This document shows, piece by piece, positions 40,293 to 51,907 of a stretch of 64,000 bases of DNA. The DNA is taken from the NCBI GenBank assembly GCA_964035575.1, contig OZ037842.1, positions 186,001-250,000 on the forward strand, read 5' to 3'. Positions within the stretch are counted from its first letter, which is position 1. Each line of letters begins with the position of its first letter. The DNA comes from Rhynchopus sp. YZ270_cl-10 (taxonomy: Eukaryota; Euglenozoa; Diplonemea; Diplonemida; Diplonemidae). The notes below the pieces were generated by a model, which worked only from the letters and a program-made list of their open reading frames with translations, made no database searches and was not told the origin of the DNA. Position numbers and translations under genes: made by a program.

Positions 40293-43045
40293 TCAGTGTC
40301 CGTGGCTGTGACTGTGACTGTGGGTGTGGCTGTGGTAGCTGTACTTCGGGGTTCTCACACCCTCAGACCCCACACAGTGGCGGCACCAGAAGAAGTTCTT
40401 CGGGTCGTACTCCTGCTTCACCTCAAGCAGCCTTGCGTAGTTGTCACCCCAGTAGCGTTCCTGCCAGTTCTCCATTGTGTACGCCGACTCCGAGAAGTAG
40501 GAGTTGGCACCCAGAGAGTACCACGTATCAACGTCGCCGTTGTTCTCACCAAACGAGATCATCGCAAGACCCGAACGCATGCCATTGGAGAGGGACGTGC
40601 CCTCGAGCTGTGGGGATCCAAGCTGCCCGCTGAAGGACGTCGAGAAGAACAGGTCACAACTCACACCGTCACGGCAACGCTCAAGCATCTGCGTCACGTG
40701 TGCGTTCAGGTTCCCGTTGTCGTACTCAGAACGCTGCACCATAATCGACGGGAGTCCACCAAGCTTGCCCTCTGCCACAGACACGGCGGCAGGGTTGATG
40801 CTGAAGGCAGGGTTGTACGGCGTGATAAGGGCAAACGCGTTGTCCTCTGTGTTTGCGTACGAGATCAGAAGCACTTCATCTGCCACGTGGTGCATCGTGT
40901 GCCATGTGTCAATGTACTCCTGCTCTGTCTGCCCACCGCTGTACATCGAGAACAGCCACACAGTCCAGCTCATGCCACAGGACTCCGTCTGTGCACCAGG
41001 GAACATCGCAAACGTGATGGACCAGTTCCCGTCCAGTGTTGCGTGCCAGTTGTTGTACTCCGTCATGATCTTGTGCAGGGAGTCGTACGAGCACATGTCT
41101 CCCATCCAGTACGCCTCCGTCTTCGTCAGACCAAGTGCAGGCACGTCGTACAGCTTCGTGTACAGTGCAGTGACAACACCCCACGTGGACCCACCACCAC
41201 CTCTCAGTGCAAAGTAAAGGTCGGGGTGGTTCTCCTCGTCCACGTAGACAATATCGCCGTTCGCAAGCACCATCTCCACTGCCAGGATCTGGTCAGCACC
41301 CAGTCCCTTGCTTGGTGCAAGAGGACCGTGTCCACCACCAAGGTGCCAGCCAACAACACCCACAGTGCTGCACCAGCCAGTCGGCATCATCTTGTTGTGG
41401 TCCTTCAGTGCGAAGAGCGCTTCATCAAAGACGACACCAGCACCAAGAAGCACGTTGCCCTCTGCGTGGCCGAAGCCTCTCTTCTCGTCGTCCACGTCCA
41501 CGTCGATCTCCTTCAGGAAGGAGGTTCTGATCCAGAGTCCGTTGTTGTTGATGCTGTGTCTGTTCAGCATGTCGTGTCCTGTACCTGCAACAGCAACACA
41601 CAGGTTGTGCTTGCGTGCAAAGCGCACAGCAACCTGCACTTGTCTTACTGTGGTCGGCCACACAACAATCCTTGGGTTCCAGTTGCTGAAGGGCTGGTTA
41701 CGCTGCGAGATCTTGCAGAACTGCGAGAAGTTGTCGACCAGACACACACCCTCCTGGTCCGCCTCAGCCTCCACGTACACCCCAGTCATGTCTGCACCTT
41801 CTCCGTACAGGGGCTGGCCGTCTGGATCCCCGAGTCTGTAAGGTGCGGGCCTTGGGTGGCCGTCACCTCCCCACACAAGTTGTCTGTCGGAGTCAGTTCC
41901 TGTGATGAGTGGGTGGGGTTTTGAGTGTGTGCAGGAGGGGAGGTGTTGATAAGAGCTAGTCAGCTAATGAAGGTGAATAGGATGCTAGCCTAAATGATTC
42001 GCCTATTCAAGCCTTAAAGAATGGGCTACAGTTAGCCTACTGAAGCTAAAATAGGCTAATACTTTTTTAGCCAATTCTAGGCCTTCTCAGGGACCACTGT
42101 ATCACTGGTGGTACAGTGGTAGCTGGCTTAACCCCGTTAAAAAACATCCGAAAAATCTAAACGTAAGGACACCCCCTTAGAGACACAACACACCTCATAA
42201 ACACAAAACTGTCTCCAAGAAAGGGAAAATTTGAAGACGCTGATGGTGTGTCATCTACACATACAAATGAGACACAGGTACAACCATGTCAGGAGTTCAC
42301 ATGTACCACACTGTAAGGGGTACATGGAGACAATGTCCCCCACACAGGAAGATGAATGGGAAGCGGTGACAGAGCGGGTCCAGAGGCCGAAACCCCGTCA
42401 ACAAGATAATATTATCGACATCGAGACGTTCCCAAAAAGTGCCTAGCTCACACGGTGAAGGCCCTTCGCGTCGCACCCCCGCTGGAGCATGGGGTGATAA
42501 GGAAGGTGTAGGATGGTCACTGCACCAAGCCACATTTTGATGCGATAACGGTGTCCAGCCCGAAGCTGTTGACGTTGGCGCTTTGTGCAGAAGCGTTCCT
42601 GTTGACGGAGACGGAGTTGCGGAACTCTTCCCTGCACTGTGGACACGGCGACGTGCACGCTGAGTTAACGTACAAGAAAATGTACTAGGTGTATGAGGAA
42701 GAAGGTAAGAAGGGGGTTGAACTTGACAGAAGCAGACTAGCCTTCCGCACCTCTCCCAGTGGCCATCTGCCTTCTCCGGGCAGTGTACGCAACCACTGGT
42801 GCTGAGGGTGTTTTCTCTTCTCTCTACGCGTTGATGACGAACCCAATACTAGCCTATTCCTACTAGCTTACTAGCTATGTAATGTGCGGAGAGAAAGACA
42901 TACTTGCAAGCTTCCGCGACAGCTTCGCCAGGTCGTGTGCATCTGGCCAGCAGGACTCACCCATGGTACAGCACCCATCCAGCTGCTCACCAACCTGACC
43001 CGCAACCAGCTGCGACAGCGACAGCAGTGCTACTGTGCGCATCAT
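40293..43045 (-). CDS. BBE-like secreted FAD oxidase, type B copy 1 (B1)
   Basis: Two exons: 43045..42904 and 41899..40293 (582 residues). The single intron is 1,004 nt (42903..41900) instead of the 62-82 nt of its sisters, because a ~0.9-kb inverted-repeat element sits in it; splice sites are intact. Signal peptide MMRTVALLSLSQLVAG, predicted flavin sites H156 (AGTGHD) and C224 (GWCSTVGVVGWH), C-terminal BBE domain, and a His tail ending HSHTHSHSHSHGH. The second intron of type A is missing and the codons read straight through. Exon 1 carries the A-like CWPDAHDLAKL version. Differs from B3 at a few residues (for example GDIVYV, LYFALRG). Confidence 0.88.
41954..42876. mobile_element. ~923-bp inverted-repeat element inside B1 intron 1
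   Basis: Ends are AGCTAGTCAGCTA (41954-41966) and its near-complement (42864-42876), with further AGCCTA/TAGGCTA motifs just inside both ends. Other type B introns lack it, so it is an insertion. No clear target duplication was found. One internal minus-strand frame (about 42530-42660) reads CPQCREEFRNSVSVNRN, which could be a captured exon scrap. No transposase recognised. Confidence 0.6.
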
Positions 43046-43508
43046 TTTCGAATGTGTTATTAAAATGTGAATCTGGTGAGGTGGTGTGTGCGAGGGTGTC
43101 TGGGCAGAAGGGAAGAAGGGTGCAGTACAAATAAAAACCCACAACAACAACTAGTCGCACGGTACTGAAGAAGTCTCACAAAGACATGTGAGAGAGAGGG
43201 TGGGAGGGGATAACAAAATCGATTGGAACGATGTGTGCAAATACGCCTCGACAGAGAACGCAATAAACACATGTAGTAAACTGAGCAATAAATACAGACC
43301 TCTTTCGTGGTGTGTGGCCTCAACAAGTTGGGGACACAAGTGAAGGTAAAATAAAGAAATCAAAAGACAGTGTGTCCATGATCTTTGCCAGTTCATAATC
43401 ATATTTCATAGGGGGGGATAAAAATTAGCTTTGCGTACCATCCTGAAGCTATATATATATGGGAGAAAACGTGACCATGCACCTTTTGAGAACGACAAAG
43501 CAAAAACC
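43046..43508. other. B1 5' flank and partial B spacer
   Basis: Carries the shared pyrimidine-AG above the B1 ATG and the start of the B-type spacer (CAATAAATACAGACC, AAGTTGGGGACACAAG), ending at a short TA run (43451-43460). No gene seen. Confidence 0.5.
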
Positions 43509-43958
43509 TTATTCCGGCATCTTCGTGGGCTTTCTCGTATTGTCCGTGCCTACAGGAACTACCCTTACCCGTACCATGTCCATGACCCCGTAGTCCACAC
43601 AGTCCTTGTCGAAGGGGCCTGTATTGTTTTTGATCTGCATCCAGATGGATCCATCTCCTTTCACTGCAGCGGGTTTTAAGATTTTAAAACTGATCCCGCT
43701 GGTGCCACCAACCACAGACGTAGGTGTCACCTTCCACCTATGGCTCTCGAGACGATAGGACGGGAAGGATTCCAGCCGCAACCACCCACCTAAGCTTTCA
43801 ACACTGTACCCCGTGTTCTCCTTGTACCCCTTCTGGGGGAAGTATATTGTGACACTTACGCCTTTGGCGGTGACACCTTCGAACACTGCGCCTCGAAGCA
43901 GTTCGGGGAACTCGTCCACCCTCTCCGCCAAAGGCCTTTGCGACATGCAATTTCCCAT
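43509..43958 (-). CDS. small MGNC protein, probably myristoylated/palmitoylated
   Basis: A 149-residue single-exon protein. MGNCMSQ at the N-terminus is a classic N-myristoylation signal (G2) with an adjacent palmitoylatable C4, so membrane-inner-face attachment is likely. The body looks like a small beta-rich domain (GVSVTIYFPQKGYKENTGYS, WLRLESFPSYRLESHRWKV, VRVRVVPVG) that I cannot assign. A strong pyrimidine-AG (AG at 43968-43969) precedes the ATG, arguing that the gene is real. It sits inside the oxidase array between B1 and B2 and is bounded on both sides by partial copies of the same B-spacer segment, so it arrived by insertion or unequal exchange. Confidence 0.65.
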   Translation of the reverse strand: MGNCMSQRPLAERVDEFPELLRGAVFEGVTAKGVSVTIYFPQKGYKENTGYSVESLGGWLRLESFPSYRLESHRWKVTPTSVVGGTSGISFKILKPAAVKGDGSIWMQIKNNTGPFDKDCVDYGVMDMVRVRVVPVGTDNTRKPTKMPE

Positions 43959-45553
43959 AGTGTTCGCCTAATGTGAAGATGCGCGAAAAACAGAAAATGG
44001 TTCAAATCCGGCGGGAATGAGAGAAACAAGGATCGGAGGAAGAGAGTGCAAGTCTGTGTTTTTATCCTATGTTGTGGTTGCGAAGAAGGGAAGTGGGTGC
44101 GGGGGCGTTATATTCATAAACAGGGGTGGAGGTAGAGGTGGGGGTGGGGTGGGGGGGTCAAGTCCTATTTTTTTGTGTGACAGAAAGACCGTGTAAAAAT
44201 TATAACGATTGTTGTAAAAAAAGGAACAAAAAAAAAAAGGAAATGTTGCATGGGAATCGATGAAACCGTCTGCAAACAACGAAAACGATAAAAAAAAAAT
44301 GGAGTAAGGGTTTTGAGTAAGAGTAAAATGAAAATAATTGTTTCATGTACTATCTATTCTACTGAATAGAAGGTATAGGAAAATTAGACATTTCCACCTG
44401 TTCAGGACCCACGTTGAGGGGGGGAGTTGGGGGTTAAAATTTGCGTTGTCTTGAACTAGTGCTATTAAGACAAAAATAGAAGGAAAAATGTTTGGTCTGC
44501 AGAATGTTCCTCAACGGCTCTGTGTAAAGGACTACAGCTGCACGCGTGCATGTGTCCAGTATTGTCCCGGCCGATTGGGAGGTTTTTCACCACTTTTGAA
44601 AACATGGGATAGGTCTTCTCAAGTCACTAACCAAACCTGTGTGTAGGGGATGGGGGAAAAAATTAAGCTTTGCTTCCATCCTGAAGCCATCAGCAAAACG
44701 ATATACAAGACATAAAAAGAAAAACAAAACGATATCTCGACTGGAGAATATGGACACATTTGCCTTCACTTCTGAATCCACGTACTCCTCACAACCTCCA
44801 AAGACAAAACACAGAAACACTCACACCTAACCAGGTCACGTGCACATGATAAAACTCAAAATGTGTCCTTCTGCACGTGATCGCAAAGAATCGCAAGTTA
44901 AATGCTCTTTTCCTGAGACATTTGTTGCGAACACTAGACAAGAGGACCTAATCAAGAACTTGTGCACGTGACACGAGAACGGCTACACGACTCTGGTTGT
45001 GCCAACAATAATAAAAAACAAAAAGAGAAAAGTGTGGAAGGTGATCTGAAGTCTCAATAGTAACGCACAAAATGGGGCTGCTGACTGGCACAATCGGCTC
45101 AGAAAGCAAATAAAAATTTAAGAGACGGGCGTACCATCTATTCAAAATAAGCGACAACCCCAACAAACAGATGGAAAGAAATACCACACGACCTCTGAAG
45201 TGGGAGGAAGGCTCTCTGCACACATGTTGAGCACACCACATTTGAACTTGCCGCATGTGGTGCTGTGCACAGTTGAGATTCGCAAGTAAAAAAAGACACA
45301 AAAGCTGAAAATGCAAACGTCCTTTGGACGCAGACACAAAAAAAGAGTTATATTTAAAAAGATGGAAGCACCCAACAACAGGTGCGTCCAATATACACTT
45401 AGAGCAGAAGTAACCCAAGGTATGCAGGCATGGACAAAAGGTGTCGGTGTCCCAATGTACTGCACACGTGGGCATGTATACGGATACAGACGTTGTTGTA
45501 ATATGGTTTGGGCTGGTGTCCTACATTCAGTGTCCGTGGCTGTGACTATGCCT
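43959..45553. other. spacer between MGNC gene and B2
   Basis: 43959-44640 is unique AT-rich sequence containing TTTCATGTACTATC with a CTATTC/GAATAG hairpin (44349-44364) that mirrors the R-repeat hairpin with different arm bases. 44648-45553 is a B-type spacer copy, including the CACCACAT/ATGTGGTG hairpin. No gene. Confidence 0.5.
43968..43998 (-). promoter_or_regulatory. candidate trans-splice acceptor, MGNC gene
   Basis: TTTTCTGTTTTTCGC then GCATCTTCACATTAG, ending 9 bases above the ATG; supports this short frame as a real gene. Confidence 0.6.
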
Positions 45554-47341
45554 TTAGTAGCTGCACATCGGGGTTCTCACACCCTCAGACCCCACACAGT
45601 GGCGGCACCAAAAGAAGTTCTTCGGGTCGTACTCCTGCTTCACCTCAAGCAGCCTTGCGTAGTTGTCACCCCAGTAGCGTTCCTGCCAGTTCTCCATTGT
45701 GTACGCCGACTCCGAGAAGTAGGAGTTGGCACCCAGAGAGTACCACGTATCAACGTCGCCGTTGTTCTCACCGAATGAGATCATCGCAAGACCCGAACGC
45801 ATGCCATTGGAGAGGGACGTGCCCTCGAGCTGTGGGGATCCAAGCTGCCCACTGAAGGATGTCGAGAAGAACAGGTCACAACTCACACCGTCACGGCAAC
45901 GCTCAAGCATCTGCGTCACGTGTGCGTTCAGGTTCCCGTTGTCGTACTCAGAACGCTGCACCATAATCGACGGGAGTCCACCAAGCTTGCCCTCTGCCAC
46001 AGACACGGCGGCAGGGTTGATGCTGAAGGCAGGGTTGTACGGCGTGATAAGGGCAAACGCGTTGTCCTCTGTGTTTGCGTACGAGATCAGAAGCACTTCG
46101 TCAGCCACGTGGTGCATCGTGTGCCATGTGTCAATGTACTCCTGCTCTGTCTGCCCACCGCTGTACATCGAGAACAGCCACACAGTCCAGCTCATGCCAC
46201 AGGACTCCGTCTGTGCACCAGGGAACATCGCAAACGTGATGGACCAGTTCCCGTCCAGTGTTGCGTGCCAGTTGTTGTACTCAGTCATGATCTTGTGCAG
46301 GGAGTCGTACGAGCACATGTCTCCCATCCAGTACGCCTCCGTCTTCGTCAGACCAAGTGCAGGCATGTCGTACAGCTTCGTGTACAGTGCAGTGACAATA
46401 CCCCACGTGGACCCACCACCACCTCTCAGTGCAAAGAACAGGTCGGGGTGGTTCTCCTCGTCCACGTAGACAAGGTCACCGTTCGCAAGCACCATCTCCA
46501 CTGCCAGGATCTGGTCAGCACCCAGTCCCTTGTTTGGTGCGAGAGGACCGTGTCCACCACCAAGGTGCCAGCCAACAACACCCACAGTGCTGCACCAGCC
46601 AGTCGGCATCATCTTGTTGTGGTCCTTCAGTGCGAAGAGCGCTTCATCAAAGACAACACCAGCACCAAGAAGCACGTTGCCCTCTGCGTGGCCGAAGCCT
46701 CTCTTCTCGTCGTCCACGTCCACGTCGATCTCCTTCAGGAAGGAGGTTCTGATCCAGAGTCCGTTGTTGTTGATGCTGTGTCTGTTCAGCATGTCGTGTC
46801 CTGTACCTGCAACAGCAACACACAAGTTGTGCCTGCGTGCAAAGCGCACCACGACCTGCACCTGTCTTACTGTGGTCGGCCACACAACAATCCTTGGGTT
46901 CCAGTTGCTGAAGGGCTGGTTACGCTGCGAGATCTTGCAGAACTGCGAGAAGTTGTCGACCAGACACACACCCTCCTGGTCCGCTTCAGCCTCCACGTAC
47001 ACCCCAGTCATGTCTGCGCCTTCTCCGTACAGGGGCTGGCCGTCTGGATCCCCGAGTCTGTAAGGTGCAGGCCTTGGGTGGCCGTCACCTCCCCACACAA
47101 GTTGTCTGTCGCAGTCAGTTCCTGTGATAAGTGGGTGGGGTTTTGAGTGATTACGGGAGTGGGGCTAGGGGAAGTCGTAATATGGGGAGAAGGACATACT
47201 TGCAAGCCTACGTGACAGCCTCCACAGGTCCCAGGCATCTGGCCAACAGGACTCACCCATGGTACAGCACCCATCCAGCTGCTCACCAACCTGACCTGCA
47301 ACCAGCTGCGACAGCGACAGCAGTGCTACTGTGCGCATCAT
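45554..47341 (-). CDS. BBE-like secreted FAD oxidase, type B copy 2 (B2)
   Basis: Exons 47341..47200 and 47121..45554 with a 78-nt intron (47199..47122, GTATGT...CAG); 569 residues. The flavin-attachment residues H156 and C224 and the BBE domain are intact. The His tail is lost: the frame ends VRTPMCSY and a TAA where other type B genes continue into His-Ser repeats, and the sequence beyond is rearranged. Exon 1 is the most divergent (CWPDAWDLWRLSRRLA), and exon 2 has private changes such as VVVRFARRHN. B2 is probably an older, functional copy with a truncated C-terminus. Confidence 0.85.
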
Positions 47342-48724
47342 TTTTGAATGTGTTATTAAAATGTGAATCTGGTGAGGTGGTGTGTGCGAGGGTGTCTGGG
47401 CAGAAGGGAAGAAGGGTGCAGTACAAATAACAACCCACAACAACAACTAGTCGCACGGTACTGAAGAAGTCTCACAAAGACATGTGAGAGAGAGGGTGGG
47501 AGGGGATAACAAAATCGATTGGAACAATGTGTACAAATTACGCCTCCACTGAGAACGCAATAAACACACGTAGTAAACTGAGCAATAAATACAGACCTCT
47601 TTCGTGGTGTGTGGCCTCAACAAGTTGGGGACACAAGTGAAGGTAAAATAGAGGAATCAAAAGCCACAGTGTGGCTGTCCTCTTTGCCAGTTCATAATCA
47701 TATTTCATAGGGGATGGGATAAAAATTAGGCTGTGCTTACCATCCTGAAGCCATCTGCAAAAGGATAGAAAAGACATCAAAACAAATACACAGAAACACA
47801 GTATAAAAAGAAGGTGGTGTTGAGAGAACATCTGGACGCATATTATGGACACATTTGCCTTCACTTCTGAATCCACGTACTCCTCACAACCTCCAAAGAC
47901 AAAACACAGAAACAAGCTCACCCAACCAGGTCACGTGCACAAGATAAAACTCAAAATGTGTCCTTCTGCACGTGATCGCAAAAATCGCAAGTTAAATGCT
48001 CTTTCCCGAGACATTTGTTGCGAACACTAGACATGGGGACTTGATCAAGAACTTGTGCACGTGACACGAGAACGGCTGCACGGCTCTGGTTATGCCAACA
48101 TCACGCAATGAAAGGCCTGGCTATTTTGTTGTTAGCGATAAACATATAATTGCAACGCTTCTATGAGTTTGTGCCAAATCAACCACAACCCCTGGTGGGA
48201 GATTCTGGTCGTGTTGGCGCAGCCACGATTTACCTTCTAATGACTTAAAATGGTGTGAACAAAAAACGAATGAAACATAAAATGAGAACGCAAGAAATGG
48301 GAGTGCTGACTGGCGTACTCCGCTCAGAAAGCAAATAAAACTTGAAAAGTGGACGGTCCCATCACGTCAACACACCACCTTTGCAAATAAGTGACAACCC
48401 CAACAAACACATTGGAAAGAAAAACCACATTACTTCTGAAGTGGGAGGAAGGCTCTGTGCACACATGTTGAGCACACCACATTTGAACTTGCCGCATGTG
48501 GTGCTGTGCACAGTTGAGATTCGCAAGTAAAAAAGAACACAAAAGTTGAAAATCAATAGACGGATGCACCCAACAACGGGTGCGTCCAATATACACTTAG
48601 AGCAGAAGTAACCCAAGGTATGCAGGCATGGACAAAAGGTGTCGGTGTCCCAATGAACTGCACACGTGGGCATGTATACGGATACAGACTTTGTTGTAAT
48701 ATGGTTTGGGCTGGTGTCCTACAT
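47342..48724. other. B spacer between B2 and B3
   Basis: Type B repeat-unit spacer, gene-free: pyrimidine-AG of B2's 5' flank, CAATAAATACAGACC, a short plus-strand frame shared with other spacers but broken by non-triplet indels, and the CACCACAT/ATGTGGTG hairpin near 48475-48505. Confidence 0.6.
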
Positions 48725-50553
48725 TCAGTGTCCGTGGCTGTGACTGTGACTGTGGGTGTGGCTGTGGTAGCTGTACTTCGGGGTTCTCACACCCTCAGAC
48801 CCCACACAGTGACGGCACCAAAAGAAGTTCTTCGGGTCGTACTCCTGCTTCACCTCAAGCAGCCTTGCGTAGTTGTCACCCCAGTAGCGTTCCTGCCAGT
48901 TCTCCATTGTGTACGCCGACTCCGAGAAGTAGGAGTTGGCACCCAGAGAGTACCACGTATCAACGTCGCCGTTGTTCTCACCAAACGAGATCATCGCAAG
49001 ACCCGAACGCATGCCATTGGAGAGGGACGTGCCCTCGAGCTGTGGGGATCCAAGCTGCCCGCTGAAGGACGTCGAGAAGAACAGGTCACAACTCACACCG
49101 TCACGGCAACGCTCAAGCATCTGCGTCACGTGTGCGTTCAGGTTCCCGTTGTCGTACTCAGAACGCTGCACCATAATCGACGGGAGTCCACCAAGCTTGC
49201 CCTCCGCCACAGACACGGCGGCAGGGTTGATGCTGAAGGCAGGGTTGTACGGCGTGATAAGGGCAAACGCGTTGTCCTCTGTGTTTGCGTACGAGATCAG
49301 AAGCACTTCGTCAGCCACGTGGTGCATCGTGTGCCATGTGTCAATGTACTCCTGCTCTGTCTGCCCACCGCTGTACATCGAGAACAGCCACACAGTCCAG
49401 CTCATGCCACAGGACTCCGTCTGTGCACCAGGGAACATCGCAAACGTGATGGACCAGTTCCCGTCCAGTGTTGCGTGCCAGTTGTTGTACTCCGTCATGA
49501 TCTTGTGCAGGGAGTCGTACGAGCACATGTCTCCCATCCAGTACGCCTCCGTCTTCGTCAGACCAAGTGCAGGCACGTCGTACAGCTTCGTGTACAGTGC
49601 AGTGACAACACCCCACGTGGACCCACCACCACCTCTCAGTGCAAAGAACAAGTCCGGGTGGTTCTCCTCGTCCACGTAGACAAGGTCACCGTTCGCAAGC
49701 ACCATCTCCACTGCCAGGATCTGGTCAGCACCCAGTCCCTTGCTTGGTGCGAGAGGACCGTGTCCACCACCAAGGTGCCAGCCAACAACACCCACAGTGC
49801 TGCACCAGCCAGTCGGCATCATCTTGTTGTGGTCCTTCAGTGCGAAGAGCGCTTCGTCAAAGACAACACCAGCACCAAGAAGCACGTTGCCCTCTGCGTG
49901 GCCGAAGCCTCTCTTCTCGTCGTCCACGTCCACGTCGATCTCCTTCAGGAAGGAGGTTCTGATCCAGAGTCCGTTGTTGTTGATGCTGTGTCTGTTCAGC
50001 ATGTCGTGTCCTGTACCTGCAACAGCAACACACAGGTTGTGCTTACGTGCAAAGCGCACAGCAACCTGCACCTGTCTTGCTGTGGTCGGCCACACAACAA
50101 TCCTTGGGTTCCAGTTGCTGAAGGGCTGGTTACGCTGCGAGATCTTGCAGAACTGCGAGAAGTTGTCGACCAGACACACACCCTCCTGGTCCGCCTCAGC
50201 CTCCACGTACACCCCAGTCATGTCTGCACCTTCTCCGTACAGGGGCTGGCCGTCTGGATCCCCGAGTCTGTAAGGTGCAGGCCTTGGGTGGCCGTCACCT
50301 CCCCACACAAGTTGTCTGTCGCAGTCAGTTCCTGTGATGAGTGGGTGGGGTTTTGAGTGCGTGTGGGAGAGGGGCCAGGGGAGCTGTCGATATGGTGAGA
50401 AAAGGACATACTTGCAAGCTTCCGCGACAGCTTCCTCAGGTCCCAGGCATCTGGCCAGCAGGACTCACCCATGGTACAGCACCCATCCAGCTGCTCACCA
50501 ACCTGACCCGCAACCAGCTGCGACAGCGACAGCAGTGCTACTGTGCGCATCAT
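48725..50553 (-). CDS. BBE-like secreted FAD oxidase, type B copy 3 (B3)
   Basis: Exons 50553..50412 and 50331..48725, intron 80 nt (50411..50332); 582 residues. Full set of features: signal peptide, H156 and C224, BBE domain, tail ending HSHTHSHSHSHGH. Exon 1 has the WDLRKLSRKLA form shared with B4 and B5. It starts the regular ~3.18-kb type B array (B3-B6). Relative to B4-B6 it keeps EQEYIDT (they have EQQYIDT) and PSKGLG (they have PNKGLG). Confidence 0.88.
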
Positions 50554-51907
50554 TTTTGAATGTGTTATTAAAATGTGAATCTGGTGAGGTGGTGTGTGCG
50601 AGGGTGTGAGGGCAGAAGGGAAGAAGGGTGCAGTACAAATAACAACCCACAACAACAACTAGTCGCACGGTACTGAAGAAGTCTCACAAAGACATGTGAG
50701 AGAGAGGGTGGGAGGGGATAACAAAATCGATTGGAACAATGTGTGTAAATTACGCCTCGACAGAGAACGCAATAAACACACGTAGTAAACTGAGCAATAA
50801 ATACAGACCTCTTTCGTGGTGTGTGGCCTCAACAAGTTGGGGACACAAGTGAAGGTAAAATAGAGGAATCAAAAGCCACAGTGTGGCTGTCCTCTTTGCC
50901 AGTTCATAATCATATTTCATAGGGGATGGGATAAAAATTAGGCTGTGCTTACCATCCTGAAGCCATCTGCAAAAGGATAGAAAAGACATCAAAACAAATA
51001 CACAGAAACACAGCATAAAAAGAAGGTGGTGTTGGGAGAACATCTGGACGCATATTATGGACACATTTGCCTTCACTTCTGAATCCACGTACTCCTCACA
51101 ACCTCCAAAGACAAAACACAGAAACAAGCTCACCCAACCAGGTCACGTGCACAAGATAAAACTCAACAAAATGTGTCCTTCTGTACGTGATCGCAAAGAA
51201 TCGCAAGTTAAATGCCTCTTTCCCGAGACATTTGTTGCAAACACTAGACATGGGGACTTGATCAAGAACTTGTGCACGTGACACGAGAACGGCTGCACGG
51301 CTCTGGTTATGCCAACATCACGCAATGAAAGGCCTGGCTATTTTGTTGTTAGCGATAAACATATAATTGCAACGCTTCTATGAGTTTGTGCCAAATCAAC
51401 CACAACCCCTGGTGGGAGATTCTGGTCGTGTTGGCGCAGCCACGATTTACCTTCTAATGACTTAAAATGGTGTGAACAAAAAACGAATGAAACATAAAAT
51501 GAGAACGCAAGAAATGGGAGTGCTGACTGGCGTACTCCGCTCAGAAAGCAAATAAAACTTCATCAAATATGTGACAACCCCAACAAACACATTGGAAAGA
51601 AAAACCACATTACCTCTGAAGTGGGAGGAAGGCTCTCTGCACACATGTTGAGCACACCACATTTGAACTTGCCGCATGTGGTGCTGTGCACAGTTGAGAT
51701 TCGCAAGTAAAAAAGAACACAAAAGTTGAAAATCAATAGACGGATGCACCCAACAACAACAGGTGCGTCCAATATACACTTAGAGCAGAAGTAACCCAAG
51801 GTATGCAGGCATTGACAAAGGGTATCGGTGTCCCAATGAACTGCACACGTGGGCATGTATACGGATACAGACTTTGTTGTAATATGGTTTGGGCTGGTGT
51901 CCTACAT
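50554..51907. other. B spacer between B3 and B4
   Basis: Gene-free type B spacer. Contains the hairpin CACCACAT (51655-51662) / ATGTGGTG (51676-51683) with a 13-base loop, conserved in all B spacers, and the pyrimidine-AG above B3's start. Confidence 0.6.

Noticed and set aside
47845-48030. Short plus-strand frame starting MDTFAFTSESTYSS repeated in B spacers
   Set aside because: Reading frame is broken by non-triplet indels in other copies (for example CCTT at ~54264), so it is repeated spacer and not a gene.
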